A stretch of 64,000 bases of DNA from Pseudonocardia sp. ICBG1293 (GCF_020131355.1 NZ_JAHLEL010000064.1:1-64000), one strand, 5' to 3'. Numbered from the stretch's first letter, positions 54,027 to 64,000 are shown. Notes: a model not told the origin generated them from the letters alone. Made by a program: numbers and translations.

Positions 54027-54785
54027 GTGGGTGTTCGCACGGTACGATTCTGTGACATCACCGGTGTCGAGTCTGATGATGTTGTGCATCATGAGTTGCA
54101 GATCGATCAGATGCGGGTGGAGATCGATCTCGTCGACACCGAGTATGAACGGCTCCTGGAAGTGTTGCGGCCGTTCATCGACGCTGGCCGGGTCGAAGCG
54201 TCCATCCCTGCCGGTCCCGCCGTTTCTGCTTCTGAGCCCGCTGCATCCGCTGTCGTTCCTGAGTTGATGTCGAACGGTAGTGCTGGGCGCCCTGTTGCTG
54301 CGGCTGGGGCTGTAGCGGCCCTACCCGTAACGGCGGCGCCGGTTGATTCGGACGCCGGCCTCAGCGCCCTCGGGGATGGTGGGGATCGGGATTTGTTGGC
54401 TGATTTGACGGTGATCGCGGCGGGGCGTGTGCGGGTGGGTTTGGTGGAGGCGGCGTCGTCGTTGCGGCAGTTGGATCCGGTGGCGTATGCGGGGTGGGCG
54501 GATCGGGTGTTGGCTCGGGAGCTGCCGGAGGCGGCGAAGCCGTATAATGATCAGTCGGGGCGGTGGGTTTCGACGAAGAAAATTCTTACGGCGCGCGGTC
54601 TTGTGCGTCACCGCCGGAAGTCCTCGAAGTCGCGTAAGTCGCTGAACTCTGCGTCGAGGTCCGGCGTGGCTAAGAGGTCATTTCAGAACGAGGTCGACGT
54701 GTCTGTTGTAGACGACAAGCGGCTATCTGACCTGCCGTTTGATCTGTCGTCGAGGGGTCAATGGAAACTCGACAAGTCGTTCTGA
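54027..54785 (+). CDS. Lsr2-like N-terminal domain protein with MITE-derived C-terminus
   Basis: 252 residues from GTG 54027. Residues 1-55 (RTVRFCDITGVESDDVVHHELQIDQMRVEIDLVDTEY) resemble the Lsr2 dimerisation fold. A linker and a helical middle domain follow (ADLTVIAAGRVRVGLVEAASSL), then a Lys/Arg/Ser-rich basic stretch. The last 37 residues (KRSFQNEVDVS onward) are encoded by an inserted MITE. Without it the gene would end GVAKSGLF. Likely DNA-binding partner of Lsr2; effect of the new tail unknown. Confidence 0.65.
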   Translation: MGVRTVRFCDITGVESDDVVHHELQIDQMRVEIDLVDTEYERLLEVLRPFIDAGRVEASIPAGPAVSASEPAASAVVPELMSNGSAGRPVAAAGAVAALPVTAAPVDSDAGLSALGDGGDRDLLADLTVIAAGRVRVGLVEAASSLRQLDPVAYAGWADRVLARELPEAAKPYNDQSGRWVSTKKILTARGLVRHRRKSSKSRKSLNSASRSGVAKRSFQNEVDVSVVDDKRLSDLPFDLSSRGQWKLDKSF

Positions 54786-54794
54786 AACGACCTC
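54674..54794. mobile_element. 121-bp MITE, copy 2
   Basis: Same sequence and length as 50943-51063, flanked by the 3-bp duplication TAA (54671-54673 and 54795-54797). It inserted near the 3' end of the Lsr2-like gene and supplies 37 codons plus the stop. Confidence 0.93.
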
Positions 54795-54867
54795 TAAATC
54801 TGGATTGTTCTGAGGAATATTTTCAGGGTTTTGTTGATGTCTATGTAGGAGTGGTTGCGGGGTTTCG

Positions 54868-55077
54868 ATGCCGGGCGGGAGCGATCCGAGTTATATGTAT
54901 TCGAATGGTTGGTCAGGTAGCAGCGCGGATCATGATCCGGTTGTCGCGGCTCGGGCGGCGGGTGTGGTGGTATCGTTCGCCCGGGACGCGGATGATGCGC
55001 GGTTGTTGTTGGAGATGCTGGACCTTGTCGACGGTGCGTCCCGGTTGGCGCACTCTTTCCGGAGTGTAGAAGCATAG
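54868..55077 (+). CDS. Small hypothetical protein
   Basis: 69 residues from ATG 54868, ending DADDARLLLEMLDLVDGASRLAHSFRSVEA, which looks helical. No SD of note. Plausible but weakly supported. The stretch 55078-55281 holds no accepted gene. Confidence 0.4.
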   Translation: MPGGSDPSYMYSNGWSGSSADHDPVVAARAAGVVVSFARDADDARLLLEMLDLVDGASRLAHSFRSVEA

Positions 55078-55281
55078 TTGCTGCGTGGCTCGTTCTGCAT
55101 GCGCGGTCATCCCACTCCGCTGGCAGCAGCCGTCGTTGACTCTGCAGGCCCTTCGTTGTTGTTGTTTGTTGCTGACGAGGGGGATCCGGCTGCCCCTTCC
55201 GGAATGTTCGGGGTGTTGGCGCCGGGACACGACAACGATAACGCGCAGAATGTATTTCGCGTGTATTTCCTTGCCCGCTGG

Positions 55282-57237
55282 TCACGACACCGTGGACTCC
55301 CCGGGTCGGAGATAGCCGTCCTGGGTGATCGGGACGGTGCCGGAGGCGATGACGCCGACATCACGGCGTAGCTGGTCGCCGTCGGGGCGGTGGTAGGCGT
55401 CGATGGTGGTGGCGCGGATGACCGGCAGGTGCCGGTAGAGCAGCAACACCTCACCGCGCGGCAACGTGCGGATCGCCGCGGGTGGGTAGATCGGGACACG
55501 CTCGGTGGTGCGGGTTCCGCCGTGCGTGGCCGGGAGTAGCCCGCCGGTCGGATGAGTGTGGCGGTGGGAGATGCGATCGCCGATGATCTTTGAGAGCCAG
55601 GTCAGGGTGTCGTCGTCTTTGATGCCGCCCCACACGGCGAAGACCGTGGAGTTCTCGATCAGGTCGCGGGCTCGGGTGCCGTAGACGGCTTCGAGCTGGG
55701 ACAACGATTGAGCGGCCCAGTGGATGAGGACACCGCGGCCGGCGGAGTCGGCCTGCATGGTCGGCAGGTCCGGTACCGGTGTGGCGGAGGGGAGTTCGTC
55801 GAGGACGATCGTGGCGGGCGGGTCCAGCCGCCGACCGGGGCGGGTGAGGGCGAGCCGCCGGGCGGTGGTGATCCACTCGTCGACGATGGTGGTCAGGATC
55901 GGGATCGCCGCAGCGTCGTTTTCCTCGGCGATCAGATACAGCGCACCGCCCTCGGTGATGAACTGCTCCAGGTCGTAGGAGGTGGCCGGGTCGATGTCAC
56001 ACAGCGCCTGAACGCGTGGATCGGAGAACGGTTCCAGGGCGCGGCGCACTGACATCCAGACCGCGTCAGCGGTCTCGGCGACCATCCCGAGTTCAGCGAC
56101 CAGGGCGGCCCCGAGGTGCTGGAATTCGTCGTGGCTGGTGAGGATCGTGACCGCTTCCCGGGCGGCGGCGCGGTCGGTGGCCCAGCGCGCGACCTGTCCC
56201 AGCCCGCTGACGTTCCTGCCCCCGCTGCTGCTGGTGGGGGCGTGGGCGGCGGCGAGGAGGTAGGCGCCGACCACACCGATCGCTCGTTGGCGGAAGACGC
56301 GGTCGTTCCCGGCGCCGCGCCCACCACCGGCTTCGATGCCGGTGGCGGCGGCCTCGACCAGGCGTTTCGCGGTCGCCCACGCTTGTTGTTGGTCGCGGCA
56401 GCCGTGCAGCGGGGACCACGGCAGCACCGCGGGCCAGGCGGTGGTGCCGGTCAGATCGAACACGAGAACGGGTCCCGCGTCGGGCCGGCGAGCGCGGGAC
56501 AACGCCGACAGCTCCAACAGATCCGGTTTCGTGGTCGAGCACAGCAACGCGCCCGGGGCGTCGATGCAGATCCCGCACAGCCAGCAGCGGGTCTTCCCGG
56601 ACTGGGTCGGTGCCAGCACCCCGGTCGGGTTCGTAAACGGCGCCCACAACTGACCGCACGCCGCACACGTCGGTAGCGGGATCCCCACCTCCCCCGGCGC
56701 CGCCGCACGGACCTGGGCGGCACTCATACCCGGCCGAGTCCGAGCGGCGGAGGCCCGGCACGCCTTCACCGACAGCTCCGCGGCGATCTCAGCAGTGGTG
56801 GCATGCCCAGCCGGGACCGGCGCCACCCGCGCCAGCGCGGTGCTGACCAGCCCCGGACGGGACCGCCGCGACCGGCGACCACCCCGACGCCGTCGTGCGG
56901 CGGCCCAGCCCGCGATCATCATCGCGGCCACGAGCACCGTCGCGGCACCAATCAGGCAATTCCGGAACAAGCCCGGCACCACGAACAGATGTGCAGTGGT
57001 CGACCCGGCCGGGGCCGGAACCCGCAACAGCCGCCCCACCAGATCGACAACATCCGCAGGCCCAAGGAATAGCCACCGCGGCGCACCGGAAATCAGCCCG
57101 GCGACCAGGGCAGCGGTCTCGACACACACCAAGACACAGGCACCGAGGAACACGGTGATCATCAGGTGGGCGTAGTCGTCTTTCCACGACGAGGCTCCTG
57201 GTGTAGTGCTCACACCTGCTCCCTCACTGTTGTACAC
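55282..57237 (-). CDS. VirD4/TraG-type conjugation coupling protein (complete)
   Basis: 651 residues. Two N-terminal TM segments, P-loop GVLAPTQSGKTR (207-217), Walker B TIVLDELPSATPV, and the TraM-recognition/AAD-like region (IHWAAQSLSQLEAVYG, FAVWGGIKDDDTLTWLSKIIGD). It links the MobF relaxosome to the VirB4-type machine and pumps DNA. GTG 57237 lies 54 bp downstream of the amidohydrolase. The first 287 codons lie inside the direct repeat. Confidence 0.9.
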   Translation of the reverse strand: MYNSEGAGVSTTPGASSWKDDYAHLMITVFLGACVLVCVETAALVAGLISGAPRWLFLGPADVVDLVGRLLRVPAPAGSTTAHLFVVPGLFRNCLIGAATVLVAAMMIAGWAAARRRRGGRRSRRSRPGLVSTALARVAPVPAGHATTAEIAAELSVKACRASAARTRPGMSAAQVRAAAPGEVGIPLPTCAACGQLWAPFTNPTGVLAPTQSGKTRCWLCGICIDAPGALLCSTTKPDLLELSALSRARRPDAGPVLVFDLTGTTAWPAVLPWSPLHGCRDQQQAWATAKRLVEAAATGIEAGGGRGAGNDRVFRQRAIGVVGAYLLAAAHAPTSSSGGRNVSGLGQVARWATDRAAAREAVTILTSHDEFQHLGAALVAELGMVAETADAVWMSVRRALEPFSDPRVQALCDIDPATSYDLEQFITEGGALYLIAEENDAAAIPILTTIVDEWITTARRLALTRPGRRLDPPATIVLDELPSATPVPDLPTMQADSAGRGVLIHWAAQSLSQLEAVYGTRARDLIENSTVFAVWGGIKDDDTLTWLSKIIGDRISHRHTHPTGGLLPATHGGTRTTERVPIYPPAAIRTLPRGEVLLLYRHLPVIRATTIDAYHRPDGDQLRRDVGVIASGTVPITQDGYLRPGESTVS

Positions 57238-57291
57238 GATCGCACCAGCCCGATTGTGGTTGCTCGTGTGTGATTGCGACTATGGCCTGAG

Positions 57292-58500
57292 TCAGACGAC
57301 ACGGTGCCCGCGCGTCATGACGAGGTGCAGGCGGCGCAGGTAGTCAAGATCGTCGCGCGGGTCCCCGGACGCAACAATAAGGTCAGCATAGAGTCCTGCA
57401 CGGATCCTGCCGGTCTGTTCGCTGATTCTGAGATTATCGGCTGCTGTCCCGGTTACGTGGGTGATGACTTCGGAGCGTGTGAATCCGCGCTCTACGTAAT
57501 GCTCCAAGGAGGTCGGGAAGTCGTCAAAAATAGCATTGGGCAGGCCGGAATCGCTGCCGATGAGAATTGGCACCCCATGTGCTCGGAGCCATGGCAGGTG
57601 GTCACCGATCCGGTGGTCATCGGGGAACGGTAAAAGATCGGCTAGCATCCGCCACTGAGGCGGTGCGGTATCGCCTGCAATAATTGATGCAGTGGCCATC
57701 TTGCTTGCGATCTCATCGGAAAGGTCCATCTTTTTCTTAGCTGCCCACCAGCCGCAGTGCTCAATAGTGTGCACGCCAGCATCAACGCATACCTTGATCG
57801 TTTTTGTGGCGTGCGCGTGGGCGGCTACAGGGGTCCCATAAGCGCTCGCTCGCCGGACGATGTAGGCCAGGTCGGAAGAAGAGAACTGGGAGTCGAACAT
57901 CGACGGTCCGCGCGGCGTCATCTGGCCGCCACCAGCCATGACCTTGATCCAGTCCGCTTTCGCTGCAGCGAGTCCTTCGATATGTTTGTCGATTTGGCTG
58001 TGGTTAGCGACTTCCCCGCCGAGGAACCAGCAGTGACCTTGGGGGATGGTGAGTGGGGTTCCTGAGGAAAGGATACGAGGCCCCAGGGTTTCGCCTCGGT
58101 CAATCTGATCTCTGAGCGAGATCACGAGTCCCCGACTGTCTCCGAGATCTCGCACTGTTGTGCACCCACCTGTGAGCACTGATAGGGCGTTCCTCTGGAT
58201 CAGATTTGTCAGCGTGGTGTGATCGCCGTCAGCGGCGGTAGCGAAAGGCTGTGGGCTCAGGTCACCGCAGAGGTGTACGTGGGCGTTGATCAGGCCGGGC
58301 AGTAGCGTTCCGCCCGGAAAGTCCAGCCGTGTAGCGCTGGGTTCAGCATGAATACTGACGTCTGCAAGGTCGCCGACAACGTGGATCACGTTGTCACGGA
58401 CAAGTACCGCCGCGGGGCGAGGCGCGGTGGCCCGCTGTCCGCCTGCGATTGTTTCCGGATCTCCATCGATGATGTTGGCGGCGGTGATGAGAGTGTCCAT
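57292..58500 (-). CDS. Amidohydrolase family protein, copy 2
   Basis: Identical to the protein at 917-2125: HVH at 74-76, K187, H248, D317. Same ATG choice and same spacing to the coupling-protein gene, which is complete here. The second copy means dosage may be doubled if the repeat is real. Confidence 0.83.
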   Translation of the reverse strand: MDTLITAANIIDGDPETIAGGQRATAPRPAAVLVRDNVIHVVGDLADVSIHAEPSATRLDFPGGTLLPGLINAHVHLCGDLSPQPFATAADGDHTTLTNLIQRNALSVLTGGCTTVRDLGDSRGLVISLRDQIDRGETLGPRILSSGTPLTIPQGHCWFLGGEVANHSQIDKHIEGLAAAKADWIKVMAGGGQMTPRGPSMFDSQFSSSDLAYIVRRASAYGTPVAAHAHATKTIKVCVDAGVHTIEHCGWWAAKKKMDLSDEIASKMATASIIAGDTAPPQWRMLADLLPFPDDHRIGDHLPWLRAHGVPILIGSDSGLPNAIFDDFPTSLEHYVERGFTRSEVITHVTGTAADNLRISEQTGRIRAGLYADLIVASGDPRDDLDYLRRLHLVMTRGHRVV

Positions 58501-58526
58501 TGGCGGCAACTTTCCGAACTATGAGG

Positions 58527-59695
<1,169 letters not shown>

Positions 59696-59699
<4 letters not shown>

Positions 59700-60259
59700 C
59701 GGAACCCCCGCAGGGCGCGCCCGCCGACGGCACGTGCGTAAAGACGTTCACTCTCACTAAGACCGCTAGCGTCGATATCAATCAAAGGAGCTGGTCGATT
59801 TGCCATCTCAACGAGGATAGCGGCGGAGGTCTCCGCCTCCCACTCTTTCCAGGAGCTGAAATACTTGCCCGCCCCGGGCTCCTGATTTTCTTTGTCGATC
59901 TCTGTGAAGTTTCCACAGAGCATCTCCCCGCCGCGGGGGTGATTCCGCGCGATATGAGTCAGCTCATGACATATTATGTAGCTTTGGTAAGGAATTGACA
60001 CGTCCGCAGCATGGACGATGAGGTACTCGTCAGGGAACGGAACTAGCGATCCGAACCCGACTCCGGATACTCCTGGAATCGTGTGGCCTTCAACGTTGAT
60101 ACTCTTGCCCAAACGTTCGGCTAGTCTCTGACACAGGATCCATGGGTCCAGCCTGCTCACGATTCCGAGATCCTTTAAAAGCGTCCGCCAAAATTTTCTG
60201 AGCTCGGCATCTGTCATCGGGATCTGCAGGCAATCATCATGGGGCGTCGGTGCGACCAT
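59696..60259 (-). CDS. ImmA/IrrE metallo-endopeptidase, copy 2
   Basis: Identical to 3321-3884, with HELTH at 98-102 and the same AGGAGA before ATG 60259. Overlaps the membrane-protein gene by 4 bp. Confidence 0.83.
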
Positions 60260-60314
60260 TGGGCGGCGGTCTCCTGCATGTCGTGGTGACGGTCCGTAGG
60301 GCGGTGTGGCACGA

Positions 60315-60782
60315 TCAGTTCTGCTGCAGCTGGTATTGACGATTTCGAGATATTTCAACCAACTTCACGCAGATGGCTGCTCGGATGGGACGAGCTGGCT
60401 GAACACGACACACCACCGGCCTATCCACGCCACTCTCAGAGAGAAGACGTACTAGCAATTCCTCCTCTGCTCGTTCCGCCACCGCGCTGTCGGTGATATA
60501 TCCGTCTGCCACCCCAAGTGTCCGCGTAAAAAATTCCGTAAACTCTGGCGCTATGACGCGATCGCGACCGCGCATCACATCGTCGAGTGCGTCCAAATCA
60601 GCTCTTCGAAAAGTGCCGTCAGTGATCCGCTCCAGTCGCGCACGGAGTCGCCGACTCGTGGTTCCGCTGGCGGCATCATCGAAACGTCCACCCTCGCACA
60701 GAAACCCGAGCCGCCGGAGCCGATCCAACGGACCGAGCAACGCAACCGAATCATAGAGAAGGCGCTCGACCTCAGCATCCAT
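60315..60782 (-). CDS. Hypothetical protein of the ImmA module, copy 2
   Basis: Identical to 3940-4407; ATG 60782 with TTG 60827 as alternative. Lies between the XRE regulator and ImmA. Confidence 0.63.
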   Translation of the reverse strand: MDAEVERLLYDSVALLGPLDRLRRLGFLCEGGRFDDAASGTTSRRLRARLERITDGTFRRADLDALDDVMRGRDRVIAPEFTEFFTRTLGVADGYITDSAVAERAEEELLVRLLSESGVDRPVVCRVQPARPIRAAICVKLVEISRNRQYQLQQN

Positions 60783-60832
60783 GCCAGACCCGGTTCGTGA
60801 AGACTCTTCCGCGCAGCCGATAGCCAACGTGT

Positions 60833-61285
60833 TCAGACGTCATCCGCACTGCTGCTCTCCTTCGTTCGACTCCGCTTCTGGATGAGGTCGGTCAGCAACT
60901 CATCGAACGCGACTCGCTGGCTCGCATTAAGAGCCGCGGCGCGATAAGCAACATCCTGCACCTGGGCATCCCGCATAGCGGCGCGAAGACTTATCTGTGC
61001 CTCCACCGCACGGACTGCCTCGGGATCATCCAGCAGGTACCCGACACGCACTCCGAAAAAGTCCGCGATGCCCTTCAGGACCCGAAGCGTCGGGTTCCCC
61101 GTCATCCCCCGCCGCAGCTGAGACAGGTACGACTCCGACAACTCGACGTCAGCCTCATTGACCGCCGCAACGAGCTCTCGCCCGCTGTACCGACGGTCCT
61201 CGCCCTCCGGACGAACATGCTCGAACAGGTAGTTCAGCCGCGCGGTCAAGCCACCATCTGAGCTGCCGTCCGTCGTCGCTGCCAT
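60833..61285 (-). CDS. XRE-family regulator, copy 2
   Basis: Identical to 4458-4910, with GAGGAGG before ATG 61285, divergent from a second copy of the first transfer genes. In this copy the downstream operon is truncated at 62819. Confidence 0.83.
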   Translation of the reverse strand: MAATTDGSSDGGLTARLNYLFEHVRPEGEDRRYSGRELVAAVNEADVELSESYLSQLRRGMTGNPTLRVLKGIADFFGVRVGYLLDDPEAVRAVEAQISLRAAMRDAQVQDVAYRAAALNASQRVAFDELLTDLIQKRSRTKESSSADDV

Positions 61286-61460
61286 CGCGCGCTGCCTCCT
61301 CGCTGAGCGGCGCCCGCCACCCCCGAGCGAGGCTACGGGATTTATCGGCGTGCATGTCTGGTTGATGAAGTTCTGGCGAAGTGCCCGTCTGGTCCTGTAC
61401 CTTCACTATCGTGATTTGATCAGATACATCCAGCGGTGCACCTCAGAGGGAGGTTGAGCG

Positions 61461-61580
61461 ATGGAGGACCCGTCCAGCAGTCACGTGCTACACCAGAGAG
61501 CTGGCGACCTTACCCCTGGTGGAAGCACATGGAGGCCGCAGTCTCAGCTTCTCGGCACCGTCCATGGGGCGTCGGTTTGA
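61461..61580 (+). CDS. 39-residue leader ORF, copy 2
   Basis: Identical to 5086-5205, with the same GGGAGG SD and TGATG junction to the next gene. Confidence 0.48.
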   Translation: MEDPSSSHVLHQRAGDLTPGGSTWRPQSQLLGTVHGASV

Positions 61581-62404
61581 TGCCGCGCCGGCGCGTCCCG
61601 ACGCCCCCAACGACTTCGTCCACATGGCGAACAGCCCCAGGACTTGGCGAGAGCCCAGGCCTCCCCGCCATCCCGATCGACGAGACCTCACCACCAGCGG
61701 CCGTGCACGTCATCACACCGAGAGGTCCACGCTCCACAGCTCTCGCCGAAGTCACAGCGCCTGATGAGACCGAGACGGATGCCGAACTGACTCCACCACA
61801 GATCCGCCTCGATGAGGAGATTTCTCCGACGAAGCCTCAGGCCCGCCGGCGATCCCTGACTCGTGTGTCCGTCGAGCCGTCGTTCACCCGGTCGGTTCGG
61901 TCGTGGGAGCGGGTGTCCGATGTGGAGGCGTCGTCGTTCGCGGGACGGTTCGCGTGTGATTTCCAGTCGTTCGACGAGGACGATCCGTGGCGGCGTGCCG
62001 AGGTCCTCCGCGAAGTCCTCGCGGACGCGCAGGCCTCTACGTGGGGCTGGTCGGGTGTCGGTCGTCAGCGGGCGGATGCGCCGTTGCCGGGGCGGTTGTA
62101 TCGGCGGTCGGACACGGTGGTGTTCGTCGAGGTGCTCGTCCGCGCCACCCCGTACATCCGTGCTCCGGTGCCTGGTCCTGGCGCCGATCCCGAGAACGAG
62201 AGTGAACGCGGCGGCCTGGCGGAGCCGCCGGGGACGATCGGCCGCTCCTGCGCCCCACCGGAAGCGGATGCGTCGTGGACCGCGGCCGAGCCGCGCTGGG
62301 TGCGGATGACGGTGCCGGTCACTCGTGCCCCGGAGGACGGCCGTCTGGTCGTCGATCCTGGTCTGTTGTCCGGGCCTGTCGATGAGCAGGCAGGTAGCCG
62401 CTGA
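61580..62404 (+). CDS. Hypothetical transfer-operon protein, copy 2
   Basis: Identical to 5205-6029 (274 residues). It is the last intact gene of copy 2; the following ATPase gene is broken. Confidence 0.68.
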   Translation: MPRRRVPTPPTTSSTWRTAPGLGESPGLPAIPIDETSPPAAVHVITPRGPRSTALAEVTAPDETETDAELTPPQIRLDEEISPTKPQARRRSLTRVSVEPSFTRSVRSWERVSDVEASSFAGRFACDFQSFDEDDPWRRAEVLREVLADAQASTWGWSGVGRQRADAPLPGRLYRRSDTVVFVEVLVRATPYIRAPVPGPGADPENESERGGLAEPPGTIGRSCAPPEADASWTAAEPRWVRMTVPVTRAPEDGRLVVDPGLLSGPVDEQAGSR

Positions 62405-62819
62405 TGTCGAGCAGTAATCACGTGCCGTCTCCGGTGGAGACCGCGGCGACGACGGCGCCGTCGTGGCTGGCCGATGGGCTGCGGCGTGGGCCGCTCCCGG
62501 CGCCCCGAGCACGCCCGAGTCGATGGCGGCCGCAGCGGCGGCTCCGAAGTCCCCGTCGAGCAGCCGGCGCCGAGCGAGTCCCCAGAGCAGCTGTTGTCTG
62601 CTGCCCCTGGCGCTGGCCCGCGGCCCGTTCGGCCTGCGGCCGAGCCGCCGGGAACGGCGGCGGCGCCGTTCTGGAACACCGACGACGCCGTAGGCTCTGT
62701 CGGCCAGGACACTCCGGTGGTCGGTTTCTCTGACGGTGGTGCGTTCGCCGATGTGGTGCGCCCGAAACTCGTGGCGCCGACCCGCGGCTGGCGGGCCGCC
62801 GTCTACGCCGTAACCGGTG
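62404..62819 (+). pseudogene. ParA/MinD-like ATPase, frameshifted and truncated copy 2
   Basis: Starts like 6029 (MSSSNHVPSPVETAATT) but loses one G near 62476 and another near 62546, so the frame is never restored. It is cut at the position of residue 139, before the Walker A of the intact gene. No ATPase domain remains. Confidence 0.9.
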
Positions 62820-62882
62820 CATCCGCTTCGCGCGCTCACGCATCTCGTTGCTGAACTTCCTCGGTGCCGGCACGATCTCCAC
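62820..62882 (-). pseudogene. IS3-family OrfA 5' fragment
   Basis: On the reverse strand a GTG-initiated frame reads VPAPRKFSNEMRERAKRM, the typical beginning of IS3-family OrfA, and stops matching at 62819/62820. Only about 21 codons remain. It abuts the broken ParA-like gene on one side and IS1634-type sequence on the other. Confidence 0.65.
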
Positions 62883-62920
62883 CCTTCCGTGGGATCAGAG
62901 CCTCCACCACTCCCGGGGCG

Positions 62921-63634
62921 CTTCAGGAGGTCAGCGCGAACCTGCGGGTCAAGGAAGTCAAGATCAGCGACACCGAGCGGTTCGTGGTCTGCCACAACCC
63001 CGACGCCGCCGACCGGGACGCCGCGGTCCGCGCGAACCTCGTCGAGCGGCTCGAAACGATGATCGAGACCTCCGATCGGTTGTCGCCGACGAAGCGGGCC
63101 GAGCTGCGCGGGGTGATCTCCACCAAGCCTGGGCTGAACCGGTTCCTGCGCGTCACACCGGGCGGGCTGCTCCGCGTCGACGCCGCAAGGATCACCGCGG
63201 ACGCGAAGCTGGACGGGAAGTACCTGCTGCGCACCTGCGATCCGCACCTGCCGACTGAGGACATCGCGCTGGGCTACAAGCAGCTGCTGGAGGTCGAGCG
63301 CGGCTGGCGGGACATGAAGCAGGTCCTGGACCTGCGGCCGGTCTATCACCGACTCGAGGACCGCATCCGCGCGCACGTCGTGCCCTGCTGGCTCGCACTG
63401 CTCCTGGCCCGCGTCGTCGAGACCCAGGCCGGCGCCCCCGACCAGGCCACGACCTGGCCCCGCGCCCGCGACCAGTTACAGCGCCTGCACGTCGGCATCT
63501 TCACCGGCCCGGCCGGGCTGTTCCGCCAGACCACCCCACCCAGCGCCGAGGTCCGGCGGCTGCACCAGGTCCTCGACATCGCCCTGCCGCCGCGGATCCT
63601 CGACCTCGACACCGAGCCGTCCACAACGCCCTGA
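62921..63634 (+). pseudogene. IS1634-family transposase, C-terminal fragment
   Basis: About 237 residues beginning near LQEVSANLRVKEV and containing RAELRGVISTKPGLNRFLRV, KLDGKYLLRTCDPHLPTEDIALGYKQLLEVERGWRDMK and VYHRLEDRIRAHVVPCWLALLLARV. These are the C-terminal DDE-domain hallmarks of IS1634 transposases, including the Glu of LLEVERGW. The N-terminal half, with the first catalytic Asp residues, is missing. Confidence 0.85.
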
Positions 63635-63791
63635 CCAGGGACAACACCGCCGCCTAGTGACACGACATGTCACCAGGCCGACACCCGTCTCCCCAGCTCA
63701 GACTCCCTATCCGGGCACTTTCATCGGACAGCAGCTGCGGAACCCAGGTCTGCCCACGAACTGCGGAACCCGGGCAGAACGCCCGCACGCA

Positions 63792-63832
63792 CCGGTGGGG
63801 CGGCCCCCGGGGAGTCGAGGCCGCCCCACCGG
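63792..63832 (-). terminator. Strong hairpin, probable terminator of the transporter gene
   Basis: CCGGTGGGGCGGCC (63792-63805) pairs perfectly over 14 bp with GGCCGCCCCACCGG (63819-63832) around a 13-nt loop. It lies 20 bp past the stop of the leftward gene at 63853. No T-run follows, as is common in actinobacteria. The rest of 63635-63791 shows no gene; CTGCGGAACCC occurs twice near 63736 and 63759. Confidence 0.65.
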
Positions 63833-63852
63833 GCGAGGCAACGCAGCACTGG

Positions 63853-64000
63853 TCAGCCGAGGGGGATGACTCCCAGCGCGATCGCCGTTGCCATCATCAC
63901 CAGCGAGCACACCGCAGCCCGCCAGATGACCTTCTTATGGTGATCAGCCAGGTCGACCTTGGCCAACGACACCAACAACAGCATCGCCGGAACCAGCGGG
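63853..64000 (-). CDS. Metabolite transporter C-terminus (CitMHS-like), cut by window end
   Basis: The reverse strand encodes about 49 residues ending the protein: PLVPAMLLLVSLAKVDLADHHKK, then VIWRAAVCSLVMMATAIALGVIPLG and TGA. The pattern of a cytoplasmic VDLxDH loop between two C-terminal TM helices resembles citrate-Mg:H+ symporters. It looks like ordinary chromosomal or cargo sequence, not part of the transfer element. Family assignment from this short piece is tentative. Confidence 0.5.
   Translation of the reverse strand, partial: PLVPAMLLLVSLAKVDLADHHKKVIWRAAVCSLVMMATAIALGVIPLG

Noticed and set aside
55078-55371. 97-codon forward frame before the coupling-protein gene
   Set aside because: It overlaps the 3' end of traG by 90 bp on the opposite strand, has no SD and no recognisable domain.

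Overview
The window is GC-rich DNA of a high-GC actinobacterium. Lsr2, WhiB, XRE/DUF5753 and DUF2637 proteins and many GTG starts point to Pseudonocardiales, possibly Pseudonocardia; the genus is inference. Almost all of it is one mobile element: a conjugative plasmid or integrative conjugative element. Bases 1-6446 recur as a direct repeat at 56376-62819, offset by 56375 bp, so the window reads like one full turn of a roughly 56.4 kb circle plus a 6.4 kb overlap. Copy 2 differs by two single-base deletions. It then joins IS3 and IS1634 debris, followed by the tail of what looks like a metabolite transporter.

Layout. (i) 1-4910 (and 56376-61285): a leftward run of XRE regulator, small unknown protein, ImmA/IrrE metalloprotease, MAB_1171c-like membrane protein, amidohydrolase, and then the VirD4/TraG coupling protein. 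(ii) 5086-23633: a long rightward, tightly overlapping operon for a type IV secretion-like conjugation machine. It holds a MinD/ParA-like ATPase, a GH16 glycosidase, an Rpf/transglycosylase gene broken by a Tn554-like two-recombinase transposon, a degenerate ATPase, a small VirB2-like protein, a TcpC/VirB8-like protein, a TrbL/VirB6-like protein, an SCO6880-type protein, a VirB4-like ATPase, an NlpC/P60 hydrolase and an FlK-like thioesterase. (iii) 23841-28193: small DNA-binding and Zn-ribbon proteins, a PQQ/WD40-type lipoprotein and a DUF2637 membrane protein. (iv) 28378-29228: a minisatellite of 48 perfect 13-bp units, then an array of 8-bp CTGGACAA repeats around a 40-bp palindrome. (v) 29239-36566: XRE/DUF5753 regulator, WhiB, a row of small Spd-like membrane or helical proteins, an FtsK/TraB-like translocase with a C-terminal winged helix, and an HNH nuclease with a frameshift. 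(vi) 36721-39766: a putative replication protein whose coding region carries six iteron-like palindromes and a 17-bp-stem hairpin, followed by DnaB helicase. (vii) 40076-47085: a MobF relaxase-helicase, an accessory protein, an NTF2-like lipoprotein and small proteins. (viii) 47322-54797: an insertion hot spot with a TnpA-only Tn3-family transposon sitting in a traG 3' remnant, and a tRNA gene split by a 121-bp MITE and a related IS5-type element carrying a pRiA4b ORF-3 passenger. (ix) 52894-55077: Lsr2 and Lsr2-like genes.

How it may work. The XRE regulator faces the transfer operon across a 175-bp gap and is co-oriented with an ImmA-type protease. This resembles the ImmR/ImmA switch of ICEBs1, here extended by a polytopic membrane protein and a zinc amidohydrolase that could sense or clear a signal. 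The element also carries both a MobF/VirB4/VirD4 single-strand transfer set and a TraB-like double-strand translocase. Several genes have single-base indels in or near G/C runs, so some apparent pseudogenes may be sequencing errors.
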